Shown here one piece after another: positions 7,350 through 15,080 of a DNA stretch of 19,664 nt. The DNA is from Alphaproteobacteria bacterium (GTDB lineage: Bacteria > Pseudomonadota > Alphaproteobacteria > Puniceispirillales > UBA1172), in NCBI GenBank assembly GCA_021296375.1, contig JAGWAQ010000009.1, positions 1 through 19,664 on the forward strand, written 5' to 3'. The position numbers and the translations under genes are program-made. Below the pieces are notes generated by a model. That model did not search any database. It worked only from the letters and a program-made list of their open reading frames with translations, and had not been told where the DNA came from. Position 1 is the stretch's first letter. Every line of letters starts with the position of its first letter.

Positions 7350-9020
7350 TCAGGAGAAATAGGAAATCCGCGCTGGCCGTTGCCGCGCCAGTATTCCCGC
7401 CATCACGAACACCACCAGGGGCAAGGCCATCTGCAGCCCCGTGGCCACCCCCAACTGGGCACGGCTGGCGCCGGAAGCCAACGTCACCGCCTCCACCGTC
7501 AAGGTCGTGACGCGGCCATTGCCGGCAAATACCGTCGGCAGATATAACGCCGCGCTGACCGAAAACCCGACGGCAAAACTGGTCAGGATTGGCATGATCA
7601 AAATCGGCAGACGGATGCGGAAAAACCGTTTTAAGGGTGAGGCCCCGAGGCTGGCCCCAAGATGCAGCCATTCAGGGCGAAATTCCCGCCATGCCGGGGC
7701 AAGGGACAACCACACATAAGGCAGGACAAACAGCAAATGCGCATAAACCAGCGCCATGGTGGTGCCATCCAGCCTTAGCCACAGCAGCATGATCTGAAGC
7801 CCGAAGAGAAACCCCACCTGGGGGATCATCAATGGCAAGACCAGCAGATGTTCTGATGATGATTTCGGGCGGTGATCTTCGGCGTTAAGCCACATCACCA
7901 CCAGCACCACCGCCAGGGCCGCTGACGCAAACCCCAATCCAGCGGTGACAAGAACCGCGTCGCCAAAGCCATCCACCACCCCCGACCAGAACCGCAGGGT
8001 AAAGGCGCTCGGCCAAGCGGAAGGAAACCGCCAGACGCCAGCGATCGACCACAGCATCGCCGCCAGCAATCCCGCCACCGCCGCCAGGCAAGGCACCACC
8101 GATGTCACGACAAGCGCAGGGTCAATGATAAACCGCGCCAGGGCACGTGGCGGGGAGCTGCGGTAACCGCTGACCGCCGCCATCCGCCCCAACCATGCCA
8201 GCACCCTGGCCCCTGCCATCATCACCGCGATCGACACCAGCACCAGCACGACCTGCGCCATCGCCGCCACGGACGCCGTAAACCGCACCGTCAGGTCAGG
8301 GTCCTGATAAAGCGTGATCAGGCGCACGGCAAGCGGCGGCGGGGTGGTGGGCGCCAGAATCACCGCCATATCCACCACCGATAGCGAGAACACCAACACA
8401 ATCATCACCGGCAGGCGAAGCCGTGGCCAGAGTTGCGGGATAATGACATAGATCCAGCTTGCCAGCGGCCCATAGCCAAGCGAGCGCGACACCGTCAGCA
8501 ACGGCGCGGTGTTGATCTGGCTCATCGCCGCCAGGGTCATGAGGATAAGGAACGGCACTTCTTTTGCCACCAGCCCCAGCACCAGCCCCATCCCCCACGG
8601 GTCAGGCACCAACGCCCAGATCGGCGGCAGGGTGTAGCCCGTCAACCCCGGGGAGATGATCCGCATCAACCATCCGCTTGGCTGGAGCAAAAAGAAAATC
8701 CCCACCGCCACGGTGACATGGGGCAGGGAAAGAATAGGCGCAAGGTAACGTCGCAACAGATGAAAGCTTTTGCGGCCATAGAGCAGGCCGGGCAAGATCA
8801 ACGCAATGATGGTGGAGATCACCGTCGCCACCAGGCCCGTGAACAGACTCAAGCCAATGGAACGCCACAATTGCGGCAGGGCGAGGAAATCCTGCATCGG
8901 GGCCAGGCTAAAGTGATCCCCCCCCAGCGGCGGGAAATAGCCAAGCGCCGGAAGCACCGCCCCGATCAACCCGATCAGGATAGGCCCGATGACCACCAGA
9001 AGTATGCCGCGCCCAATCAT
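7350..9020 (-). CDS. ynjC: ABC transporter permease, YnjC type (fused double permease)
   Basis: Inner-membrane permease of a YnjBCD-type importer; in E. coli the substrate is not firmly known, and thiamine-like compounds have been suggested by analogy to ThiP. The 556-residue product has about twelve hydrophobic segments in two homologous halves. Each half carries an ATPase-contacting EAA-type loop: SRSLGYGPLASWIYVIIPQL in the first and LGASLGASPLKRFFRIRLP in the second. A fused double permease of this kind needs only one permease gene. It starts 17 nt after ynjB, so the two are surely one operon. The ATPase gene that should follow (ynjD in E. coli) is absent; the next gene on this strand is the DJ-1-like protein. 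Confidence 0.88.
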   Translation of the reverse strand: MIGRGILLVVIGPILIGLIGAVLPALGYFPPLGGDHFSLAPMQDFLALPQLWRSIGLSLFTGLVATVISTIIALILPGLLYGRKSFHLLRRYLAPILSLPHVTVAVGIFFLLQPSGWLMRIISPGLTGYTLPPIWALVPDPWGMGLVLGLVAKEVPFLILMTLAAMSQINTAPLLTVSRSLGYGPLASWIYVIIPQLWPRLRLPVMIVLVFSLSVVDMAVILAPTTPPPLAVRLITLYQDPDLTVRFTASVAAMAQVVLVLVSIAVMMAGARVLAWLGRMAAVSGYRSSPPRALARFIIDPALVVTSVVPCLAAVAGLLAAMLWSIAGVWRFPSAWPSAFTLRFWSGVVDGFGDAVLVTAGLGFASAALAVVLVVMWLNAEDHRPKSSSEHLLVLPLMIPQVGFLFGLQIMLLWLRLDGTTMALVYAHLLFVLPYVWLSLAPAWREFRPEWLHLGASLGASPLKRFFRIRLPILIMPILTSFAVGFSVSAALYLPTVFAGNGRVTTLTVEAVTLASGASRAQLGVATGLQMALPLVVFVMAGILARQRPARISYFS

Positions 9021-9037
9021 CGGAACCTAAACAGCGA

Positions 9038-10267
9038 TCAATTGCCCGCCAGGTAGCGATCTTGCCAGCCTTTTTCCAGCACCGCCACCCAGCTCGGGTG
9101 CGGTTCCGCAAGGGAAGCGGACAAATCATCTTCTGACAAGGTGGCAATGCCGCGCGGCAGGCTGTTAAAAGCGTCCTGATCTTTGGCCTCCAGCTTGCTG
9201 ATGGACAGCACCGTCGGGTCCCCCCATACGTCAGGATTGGCTTTGCGGATCTGGGCTTCAGGTGACAGCAGGAAATCAGCGGTAATGATCGCCGCCGCCG
9301 CTTCGCTGGCATTAAAAGGAATCGCGACGTAATGGATATTGGCCAGAGTGCCGCCATTATGGATGTAACTGCGGACGGTATTCGGCAGCACGCCTTCCTT
9401 GATGTCGTTTGAAAATTGCGCCGGGTTATAGGCCATGGCGATCATGATTTCCCCGTCGCCAAGCAATTGCGACATGTTGGTGTAATTCTTCGGGTAGTTG
9501 TTGCCGCCTTGCCAGAGATGAGGGGTGACGTCATCAAGCCAGGACCAAAGCGGCGCCGTGGCGGCCGCTGTATCGACGGTCGCGGCATCCTGGCTGAACA
9601 CCGAGGGGTCATCCGCCAGTTCAATCATGATTTGCTTGAGGAACGCGGTGCCGGTGAAATCAGGAACCTGGGGGTAGGTGAACCGCCCGGGGTTATCCTT
9701 GATCCACTGACGCAAGCTTTCGGCGTCCTTTGGGGGGGTGGCCAGCACCGCCTGATCATGGGCAAACACCAGTTGCGCCCGCCCCCATGGGCTTTCCAGC
9801 CCGTCGGTGGGATTGCCGAAATCCATCACCAGCGCGGGCAAAGCCTTGGCATCAGTGTATTTCCAGGACGGCAGATCAAACGCCCAGGCGTCATCACGCA
9901 ACAGGCCGTTGCGTTTCATGGAGGCGAAATTCTCGCCATTCACCCAAATCAGGTCAACACTACCATCGCTGGTCCGATTGGCGGTTTTTTCCGCCAGGAT
10001 GCGCCCCACGGCTTCGCCGGTATCGGTCAGCTTGACGTGAACAAGGGTAATCCCGTGATAATCCTTAAGCCGCTGGCCCGCCCAGGCGATGTAATCATTA
10101 ATCGCCGGTGAGCCGCCCCAGGCGTTAAAATACACCGTCTTGCCCTGCCCCGAGCCAAGAGCAACGTCATAAGCGCTATTGGCGGTCTGGTCAGGTTTTA
10201 ATGAAATGTAAATAAATCCGGCAACGGCCACCAGACCAACCGCGGCGGCGGTGATGAATCGGTTCAT
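9038..10267 (-). CDS. ynjB: ABC transporter substrate-binding protein, YnjB type
   Basis: Predicted periplasmic binding protein of the YnjBCD-type importer, 409 residues. After a hydrophobic N-terminus (about residues 4-22, AAVGLVAVAGFIYISL) that has no lipobox and may be an uncleaved anchor, the mature part begins with TVYFNAWGGSPAINDYIAW (44-62), then TDTGEAVGRILAEK (81-94) and SVDLIWVNGENFASMKRNGLL (103-123). These blocks match what I recall of E. coli YnjB nearly position by position. The start at 10267 has GGAG about 6 nt upstream. It is the first gene of ynjB-ynjC. The upstream gap to 10432 is AT-rich and shared with the divergent lipoprotein gene. Ligand unknown. Confidence 0.88.
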   Translation of the reverse strand: MNRFITAAAVGLVAVAGFIYISLKPDQTANSAYDVALGSGQGKTVYFNAWGGSPAINDYIAWAGQRLKDYHGITLVHVKLTDTGEAVGRILAEKTANRTSDGSVDLIWVNGENFASMKRNGLLRDDAWAFDLPSWKYTDAKALPALVMDFGNPTDGLESPWGRAQLVFAHDQAVLATPPKDAESLRQWIKDNPGRFTYPQVPDFTGTAFLKQIMIELADDPSVFSQDAATVDTAAATAPLWSWLDDVTPHLWQGGNNYPKNYTNMSQLLGDGEIMIAMAYNPAQFSNDIKEGVLPNTVRSYIHNGGTLANIHYVAIPFNASEAAAAIITADFLLSPEAQIRKANPDVWGDPTVLSISKLEAKDQDAFNSLPRGIATLSEDDLSASLAEPHPSWVAVLEKGWQDRYLAGN

Positions 10268-10431
10268 ATCAGTACTCCATAGAAGTTCGCGCTTTGGTGC
10301 TTAAATACTCAACATTTTGAAATACAAACCAAAAAGATGAACATTACGGCTGAATATTTTATGCATTAAGAGACATTATCCTATGCCGATGTCCGCCGTT
10401 TCACAATCCAATATTTAGTAACATTATCGTT

Positions 10432-11229
10432 ATGCAAACGGAGAGACCACAGCCGGCAGGGCGGCCATTATTCGTATCCCTCGCAATCGTTGTTACCGGT
10501 CTATCCGGTTGCGGGGGCGGGGGTGGGTCTTCCGCCCCCGTCCCACCGACTGCCGTTCCCGTTGTGCCGACGTCTTTTCTTGATCAGGCGCAATCCGCTG
10601 ACTTGTTCGAGGGCATCGCCAGCGACGGCGCCCCCTGGCTTGGCCTGCTTGATGCTGACAGTGCTATTTTCCGCCTGACGGGGGATGGCGCGGGGTATAG
10701 CGCCAGTCTTGCGAAACTGCCGCCCCCTGACCCTGCGCGCCGTGTCCTGACCACTTACTCGCGGCTCAATTATTACCCCGCCGCCTCCAACAGCATCAAC
10801 GACCCCGGCCGCTATATTCTGCTTGGGCGATTGACACAGGCTTACCCGCCGGAACCGGCCGGCCCAACATCCTTTCATATCCCCATGTCAGGGTTCTGGA
10901 CCTGTGTCGATTGCCTGCCGTCCGGCGAGCTGCGCCAGGGGCAACTGGCGGGTCAGCTTGATGTTCAGCTCACCACCAGTTCGGCTGAGCTTGATGTTGC
11001 CGGTGATGGGTTGCGCTTGCATGGCGCGCTGGGATTGACCAAAACCAATGAACTGATCGGTTCAGCCGAGCCTGTGTTGACCCTTGACGGCGAAACGCTG
11101 AGCCTTGTCCGTTCCTCGTTGCGCGGGGGGGTGTTCGGCCCTGACGCAGAAGGCGCGGGGGTGATGTTCGGGGTGGTGGATACCGAAGGCCGGGTGATCA
11201 GCGGCGCCACCCTGGGGGAGCGCCCCTGA
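10432..11229 (+). CDS. Lipoprotein with a possible TbpB-like C-terminal barrel
   Basis: A 265-residue predicted lipoprotein. The signal sequence (LFVSLAIVVTGLSG, residues 13-26) ends in the lipobox LSGC with C27 as lipidation site, followed by GGGGGSSAPVPP, a flexible linker. C158 and C161 in FWTCVDC form a CxxC pair. The C-terminal GGVFGPDAEGAGVMFGVVD (232-250) resembles the GGFYGPNA-type motif that closes the beta-barrels of transferrin-binding-protein-B-like surface lipoproteins exported by Slam translocons; this is a motif resemblance only. No Slam (DUF560) gene or TonB receptor lies nearby. The start ATG has no good Shine-Dalgarno site. It is divergent from ynjB. Its stop codon falls inside the first unit of the 13-bp repeat that follows. 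Confidence 0.75.
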   Translation: MQTERPQPAGRPLFVSLAIVVTGLSGCGGGGGSSAPVPPTAVPVVPTSFLDQAQSADLFEGIASDGAPWLGLLDADSAIFRLTGDGAGYSASLAKLPPPDPARRVLTTYSRLNYYPAASNSINDPGRYILLGRLTQAYPPEPAGPTSFHIPMSGFWTCVDCLPSGELRQGQLAGQLDVQLTTSSAELDVAGDGLRLHGALGLTKTNELIGSAEPVLTLDGETLSLVRSSLRGGVFGPDAEGAGVMFGVVDTEGRVISGATLGERP

Positions 11230-11289
11230 AAATAGTTTCTGAAAATGGTTCCTGAAAACACCTCCTGAAAATGCCGCCTGAGCATCGGT
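11225..11289 (+). repeat. Five tandem copies of a degenerate 13-bp unit
   Basis: Five contiguous 13-bp units: CCTGAAAATAGTT, TCTGAAAATGGTT, CCTGAAAACACCT, CCTGAAAATGCCG and CCTGAGCATCGGT. The core CCTGAAAAT is kept while the last four bases drift. The array starts at the lipoprotein stop codon (TGA 11227-11229) and ends about 46 nt before the stop of the convergent 80-residue gene. Thirteen is not a multiple of three, so it is not a coding repeat. Confidence 0.85.
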
Positions 11290-11335
11290 CATGTGCGCCT
11301 TCATCAGCACCCCCCGCAGCACCGGCCGCTGAAGA

Positions 11336-11578
11336 TCATTCGGATGCGGTTTTTTCAAGGCACCTGAAATCAGCGTCAAGGGCCATGCCATCGAAATCGA
11401 CATGGACGACATTCAGCTCATGGCGGCGGCACCAGACCTGAAGCCCGCGATCCGTGAACCCCACATCAAGCGCGGCGTAATGCTGGAGTGATCCGGCGTC
11501 GGTCTGGCCGCTCGCCACTTCATCATAACATTTGCTGCAGACAACCGGCTCCTTGATGGAATGGAGAAGATGCCGCAT
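11336..11578 (-). CDS. Small CxxC/CxxH protein downstream of the cytochrome, unrecognised
   Basis: An 80-residue protein I cannot assign to a family. It has CSKC at residues 14-17 and WCRRH later (C49, H52), a possible zinc-ribbon-like set of ligands, plus a polar tail VDFDGMALDADFRC. It starts 4 nt after the cytochrome stop codon, so it is probably translated by coupling, as no Shine-Dalgarno site is visible. An open frame upstream to 11665 overlaps the cytochrome gene and is unlikely to be used. That it is real is supported by its tight placement and the ordered cysteine pattern, not by recognised homology. A role in cytochrome assembly or metal handling is only a guess. Confidence 0.6.
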   Translation of the reverse strand: MRHLLHSIKEPVVCSKCYDEVASGQTDAGSLQHYAALDVGFTDRGLQVWCRRHELNVVHVDFDGMALDADFRCLEKTASE

Positions 11579-11582
11579 CAGG

Positions 11583-12023
11583 CTATTTGCGGAACTTGCG
11601 GTGGCAGGATGAACAACTTGCCGCCAGCTCTTTGAACGCCGCGGTGGCGGCAGTGCCATCACCATCTTCCGCCAGTGCCATCAGGCGCGCGGCGGCATCG
11701 GCGCTGGTTTGGGCGGCCTTGGCAAAAGCTTCGGGCTGCTGCCAAATCGTGTCGAGGGCTTCCGACGGCTTGGGGTTGGACCCTTGCGGGAACAGGTCTT
11801 CCATCTGCACGGACCAGATGAGGATCCGTTCGGCGTGATCCGCCACCTCGTCAAACTGGCTGGATTTCAATGCCCTGGCGATCACTTTCATGGATTTCTG
11901 GCTTTCGGTGAACCGGTCCATGCGTTCCTTGACCACCCCCGTCGCGCCACTATGCGCCGCAACGCTGGCGGAAAACAGCATCAATAATGTTGTGACCGCA
12001 ATAAACGGGCGTGGGTAGGTCAT
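11583..12023 (-). CDS. Cytochrome c'/c-556 family protein
   Basis: A 146-residue periplasmic c-type cytochrome. It has a signal peptide (FIAVTTLLMLFSASVAA, about residues 7-23), a helical body, and the heme attachment site CSSCH at residues 137-141, close to the C-terminus as in the cytochrome c' fold. M35 in VVKERMDRF is a candidate sixth heme ligand, which would make it a low-spin c-556-like member. The start at 12023 (MTYPRPF) has GAGGA 9 nt upstream; the frame stays open to 12065 but that extension is made of the 13-bp repeats. It is followed at 4 nt by the CxxC protein and preceded by repeats in its leader. Biological role of this group is electron transfer or gas binding; which applies here is unknown. 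Confidence 0.88.
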   Translation of the reverse strand: MTYPRPFIAVTTLLMLFSASVAAHSGATGVVKERMDRFTESQKSMKVIARALKSSQFDEVADHAERILIWSVQMEDLFPQGSNPKPSEALDTIWQQPEAFAKAAQTSADAAARLMALAEDGDGTAATAAFKELAASCSSCHRKFRK

Positions 12024-12040
12024 GATGATTAATCCTCTAT

Positions 12041-12105
12041 GTGTTTCTTCAGGGTGTTGCTTCACGGTGTTGCTTCTGGGTGTTTCTTCAGGGTCTTTCT
12101 TCAGG
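12041..12105 (-). repeat. Five tandem copies of a 13-bp unit in the cytochrome leader
   Basis: Read on the plus strand the units are GTGTTTCTTCAGG, GTGTTGCTTCACG, GTGTTGCTTCTGG, GTGTTTCTTCAGG and GTCTTTCTTCAGG, without gaps. On the minus strand, the direction of the cytochrome gene, the unit reads CCTGAAGAAACAC. The array ends 18 nt before the start codon, just upstream of the ribosome-binding site. Unit length, copy number and the CCTGAA core match the array at 11225-11289, but in the opposite orientation. Confidence 0.88.
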
Positions 12106-12183
12106 TATAGCCTTTACCGCGCCATCGGCAAGCCCCCCTGTATTCTCTCTGAAGTTACCTTTCCATCAAGCCTTTTCCGAACG

Positions 12184-12196
12184 GTTTTGTCAAAAC
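12184..12196. promoter_or_regulatory. 13-bp perfect dyad upstream of the cytochrome gene
   Basis: GTTTTG-T-CAAAAC is a perfect inverted repeat about 160 nt upstream of the cytochrome start. On the minus strand it contains TTGACA, which could instead be a -35 element, but I see no good -10 at 16-18 nt. It could be an operator; the binding protein is unknown. Confidence 0.3.
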
Positions 12197-12207
12197 TTGT
12201 GGTCAAC

Positions 12208-12237
12208 ACCAGTTCTAGCCAGACCAGTTCTAGCCAG
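12208..12237. repeat. Perfect 15-bp tandem duplication
   Basis: ACCAGTTCTAGCCAG occurs twice in direct contact (12208-12222 and 12223-12237), 25 nt past the lysR stop codon. Both copies are identical, which suggests a recent duplication. No hairpin or T-run gives it a terminator role. Confidence 0.85.
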
Positions 12238-12262
12238 ACAAGGGCAGGCCAGATTAGTGATC

Positions 12263-13171
12263 TTATGTCGTACGGGCGGGGAAGGTGGCGTTAAAATGCT
12301 GAATAAGGGTCTCGGCGAATTTGGCCGCCGCCACCGGCAAGACCCGGCCTTTTGTCTGGACCAGGTGAAGACGCCCCTCTATCGCGTCGCCATCATCAAA
12401 CCTCCGCACCACCATATCGGGGTTTTCTTCGACCTCACCAAACGGCAGGATGAACGCAAGCGCATCTTCATAGCGGCTGTAATTGAGCATGAATTCAAAA
12501 GACTCCGAGGAGATGACCTTCCTGAGCGGCATGCCTTTTCGGAGCTGCGCCGCCATCAGGATATGATGAAGCCCCGAGCCTTCGGCGGGCAGGATCGCGG
12601 GGTAATCGAGGCAATCCATCCAGCGCAGGGAGGCGTGTTCCGCCAAAGGATGACCCTTGCGCATGGCCACCGTGATGTTCAGCTCCACCGTCGCCAGGCT
12701 CTGGAAAACCGTGGGGGGAACCGCCCCGAACACCAGGCTTAGATCCGCTTCAAATTCCGTCAGCGCCTTGAGCGCCGCTTCCGGCGCCCGCCGCAAAATA
12801 TCAAACGACACTTGCGGGTGGTCGCGCCGATAACGGGCAATATGTTGCGGCAGGAAAGTGCCAATCACCTCGGAGCCGCCAGCGATATTGATATGGCCGC
12901 GCCGCACCCCCGACAAATCAGCAATCTGCGAGGTGACTTTCGCCAGCTCTGCCATGGAATGCCGGATATGCTGGATCAACAGCTCACCGGCGGTATTAAG
13001 ACGGACCCCTTGAGGCAGGCGTTCAAAAATCGGCGTGCCGAGTTCATCCTCAAGCGCCAGAATACGGCGGTTCAAGGCGGTTGACGTGATGTTGAGCTGG
13101 TCCGCGGCGCGCCGGATTGAGCCGGTTTTCGCCACCATATCAATGTAATTCAATTGCGCCAGAAGCCGCAT
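12263..13171 (-). CDS. LysR-family transcriptional regulator
   Basis: A 302-residue LysR-type regulator. The winged helix-turn-helix is at residues 3-62 (LLAQLNYIDMVAKTGSIRRAADQLNITSTALNRRI...LGTPIFER), followed by a linker helix and a substrate-binding-like effector domain from about residue 92 (GHINIAGGSEVIG). The ATG at 13171 has GAGGG 4 nt upstream. It is divergent from glnK-amtB with 137 nt between the starts, the usual arrangement for a LysR protein that controls the neighbouring operon and itself. However, nitrogen genes are normally governed by NtrC, so a link to glnK-amtB is inference. The effector is unknown; residues do not point to a named member. Confidence 0.93.
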   Translation of the reverse strand: MRLLAQLNYIDMVAKTGSIRRAADQLNITSTALNRRILALEDELGTPIFERLPQGVRLNTAGELLIQHIRHSMAELAKVTSQIADLSGVRRGHINIAGGSEVIGTFLPQHIARYRRDHPQVSFDILRRAPEAALKALTEFEADLSLVFGAVPPTVFQSLATVELNITVAMRKGHPLAEHASLRWMDCLDYPAILPAEGSGLHHILMAAQLRKGMPLRKVISSESFEFMLNYSRYEDALAFILPFGEVEENPDMVVRRFDDGDAIEGRLHLVQTKGRVLPVAAAKFAETLIQHFNATFPARTT

Positions 13172-13214
13172 TTTCCCTCATCCTCACGCCGCGTGATGCA
13201 AAAAACGCATCTCT

Positions 13215-13220
13215 ATAATG
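13215..13220 (+). promoter_or_regulatory. Candidate -10 element for glnK
   Basis: TATAAT matches the sigma-70 -10 consensus exactly, 88 nt upstream of the glnK ATG. No clear -35 is present 16-18 nt before it (CGTGAT at 17 nt), so an activator may be needed. A dyad ATGC-N8-GCAT (13196-13211) sits where an activator such as the divergent LysR protein could bind. The element overlaps the region downstream of the lysR promoter. Confidence 0.45.
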
Positions 13221-13223
13221 CGA

Positions 13224-13251
13224 ATATAGCACAATTCTGCACATCTTCAAT
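13224..13251 (-). promoter_or_regulatory. Candidate promoter of the lysR gene
   Basis: On the minus strand TTGAAG (13251-13246) and TATATT (13229-13224) are separated by 16 nt, a fair sigma-70 match. Transcription would start near 13217, giving a leader of about 45 nt. Its -10 lies 4 bp from the candidate glnK -10 on the other strand, so the two promoters could hinder each other. Confidence 0.5.
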
Positions 13252-13308
13252 TGGGTATGGTCCGTGTCAGTTCAACTCAACCTGTTTCAATGGAAAAGGA
13301 GTGGCCAG

Positions 13309-13647
13309 ATGAAATACGTGATTTGCATAATTCAGCCCAGCAAGCTGGATGCCGTTCGGGAAGCGCTGACTGAACTCAACCTGTCAGGGATGACCGTCAG
13401 CGAAGCTCAGGGTTATGGCCGCCAACACGGCAAAACCGAAATTTATCGCGGGGCGGAATACAGCATCCAGTTTCTGCCCAAAATCAAAATCGAGCTGGCG
13501 ATTGCCGATGATCAGGAAGCTGATGTCCTGGATGCCATCAGCAGCACCGTCAAAACCGGCAAGATCGGCGACGGCAAAGTGTTTGTGCTTAACCTCAGTC
13601 ACGCCCTGCGCATTCGCACCGGCGAAACCGACACCGACGCTCTTTAA
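13309..13647 (+). CDS. glnK: Nitrogen regulatory protein P-II (GlnK type)
   Basis: P-II trimers sense 2-oxoglutarate, ATP/ADP and glutamine status and control targets such as AmtB. The 112-residue product is standard: MKYVICIIQPSKLDAVREAL at the start, the T-loop with Y51 in RGAEYS, the usual uridylylation site, Y46 in TEIYRG, and the B-loop TGKIGDGK (83-90). The start is fixed by family length and AAGGAG 7 nt upstream; the longer open frame from 13264 is unlikely. It is followed after 30 nt by amtB, the conserved glnK-amtB pair in which GlnK docks on AmtB and blocks ammonium uptake when nitrogen is ample. Confidence 0.96.
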   Translation: MKYVICIIQPSKLDAVREALTELNLSGMTVSEAQGYGRQHGKTEIYRGAEYSIQFLPKIKIELAIADDQEADVLDAISSTVKTGKIGDGKVFVLNLSHALRIRTGETDTDAL

Positions 13648-13677
13648 TCGTCACCACAATCAATTCTGGAGATTCAA

Positions 13678-15015
13678 ATGATAATGTCATACCTGCAACG
13701 ATATTCAGTGGCCATTGCCACTTCACTAGGGGCCATGGCCCTCGCCACACCTGCCTTCGCGGATGAAGTCGGGGTCCATGGCGTCTTTATTCTCAACACC
13801 CTGTTGTTTCTGATTGGCGGCTTTCTGGTGATGTTCATGGCCTGCGGGTTCTGCATGCTGGAAGCCGGGCTGGTGCGCGCCAAAAACACCACCACCCAAT
13901 TGACCAAAAACATGGGCCTCTTCTCCTTTGCCGCCATGGGGTATTACGTGCTGGGTTACAACCTCATGTATCCTCTGGGCAACTGGGCCATCGACGGCGT
14001 GTTGTCGGGCCTGGGGTCAGTGGTGGCTGTGCTGGAACCGGTGGGGGCAGGAGCAGACGCGGTAGATGACCTGAGCTATGCCTCAACGGGCTCGGATTTC
14101 TTCTTCCAGCTGATGTTCTGCGCCGCCACCGCTTCTATCGTTTCCGGTGCTGTCGCCGAACGCATCAAGATCTGGCCGTTTTTCATCTTCACCATCGTGC
14201 TGACGGCGGTGATTTACCCCCTTCAGGCGAGCTGGAAATGGGGTGGCGGTTTTCTTGACGCGGCGGGTTTCCTTGATTTCGCCGGCTCGTCTGTTGTCCA
14301 CTCTGTTGGCGGCTGGGCGGCCCTGACCGGCGCTATTATCCTCGGCCCTCGCATTGGCAAATACGTCAACGGCCGTGTCGTGCCTATGCCTGGTGCCAAC
14401 CTGCCGCTGGCGACGCTCGGGACATTCATCCTGTGGCTCGGCTGGTTCGGGTTTAACGGCGGCTCACAGCTCGCCATGGGGACGATCGGTGACGCGGCGG
14501 ATATCTCGCGTATCTTTGCCAACACCAATGCCGCGGCGGCCATGGGGTCAATCGCAGCCCTCGCCCTGTCGCAACTGCTGTACCGCAAGATCGACCTGAC
14601 CATGGTCCTGAACGGCGCCCTGGCGGGGCTGGTTTCCATCACCGCTGAACCCCTGACGCCATCGCTTGGCATGGCCAGCCTGATCGGCGGCATCGGCGGG
14701 GTGATCGTGGTGCTGGCGGTGCCTTACCTCGACAAGCTGAAGATCGACGATGTCGTGGGGGCGATTCCTGTCCACCTGCTGGCGGGCATCTGGGGGACCA
14801 TTGCGGTTGTCCTGACCAATGCAGACGCGACCATCACCGCGCAACTTTACGGGATTGTCGTGATCGGCGCCTTCACCGTCATTGCCTCCAGCGTTGTCTG
14901 GCTGGCCCTTTCCTGGACCGTCGGCATCCGTGTTGAGGAAAATGATGAAATCGCCGGACTGGACGCCACGGAATTGGGGATGGACGCCTATCCTGAATTC
15001 TCCAAATCGGCATAA
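13678..15015 (+). CDS. amtB: Ammonium transporter AmtB
   Basis: Trimeric inner-membrane channel for ammonium. The 445-residue precursor has a signal sequence ending near AMALATPAFA (residues 19-28) and eleven hydrophobic segments after it. The two pore histidines are present: H208 in GSSVVHSVGG and H366 in GAIPVHLLAGIWGT. EAGLVRAKN (62-70) and GWFGFNGGSQ (255-264) are family signatures. The C-terminal tail ending VEENDEIAGLDATELGMDAYPEF is the region GlnK usually contacts. Translation starts at ATG 13678 or 13684; GGAG lies 6 nt before the first. It is co-transcribed with glnK and followed by a strong terminator. Confidence 0.97.
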   Translation: MIMSYLQRYSVAIATSLGAMALATPAFADEVGVHGVFILNTLLFLIGGFLVMFMACGFCMLEAGLVRAKNTTTQLTKNMGLFSFAAMGYYVLGYNLMYPLGNWAIDGVLSGLGSVVAVLEPVGAGADAVDDLSYASTGSDFFFQLMFCAATASIVSGAVAERIKIWPFFIFTIVLTAVIYPLQASWKWGGGFLDAAGFLDFAGSSVVHSVGGWAALTGAIILGPRIGKYVNGRVVPMPGANLPLATLGTFILWLGWFGFNGGSQLAMGTIGDAADISRIFANTNAAAAMGSIAALALSQLLYRKIDLTMVLNGALAGLVSITAEPLTPSLGMASLIGGIGGVIVVLAVPYLDKLKIDDVVGAIPVHLLAGIWGTIAVVLTNADATITAQLYGIVVIGAFTVIASSVVWLALSWTVGIRVEENDEIAGLDATELGMDAYPEFSKSA

Positions 15016-15034
15016 CCTCTAGCCACCCCCCTGA

Positions 15035-15069
15035 CCACGCCCGGCTGAATTGTTGGGCGTGGTTTTTTT
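15035..15069 (+). terminator. Intrinsic terminator after glnK-amtB
   Basis: CCACGCCC (15035-15042) and GGGCGTGG (15055-15062) form a perfect 8-bp GC-rich stem over a 12-nt loop, followed by seven T. It lies 20 nt past the amtB stop codon. Confidence 0.92.
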
Positions 15070-15080
15070 ATGGGCGTATT

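Noticed and set aside
11062..11412. Open frame of 116 codons opposite the lipoprotein 3' end and the 13-bp array
   Set aside because: Its middle is translated from the tandem repeat and the remainder is antisense to the lipoprotein gene.
11225..12105. CRISPR array
   Set aside because: The units are contiguous 13-mers without spacers and no cas genes are present.
13226..13243. Possible sigma-54 promoter (TAGCAC...TGCA) before glnK
   Set aside because: The GG and GC pairs are one base too close together and one of the conserved G is missing; sigma-54 promoters tolerate little spacing change.
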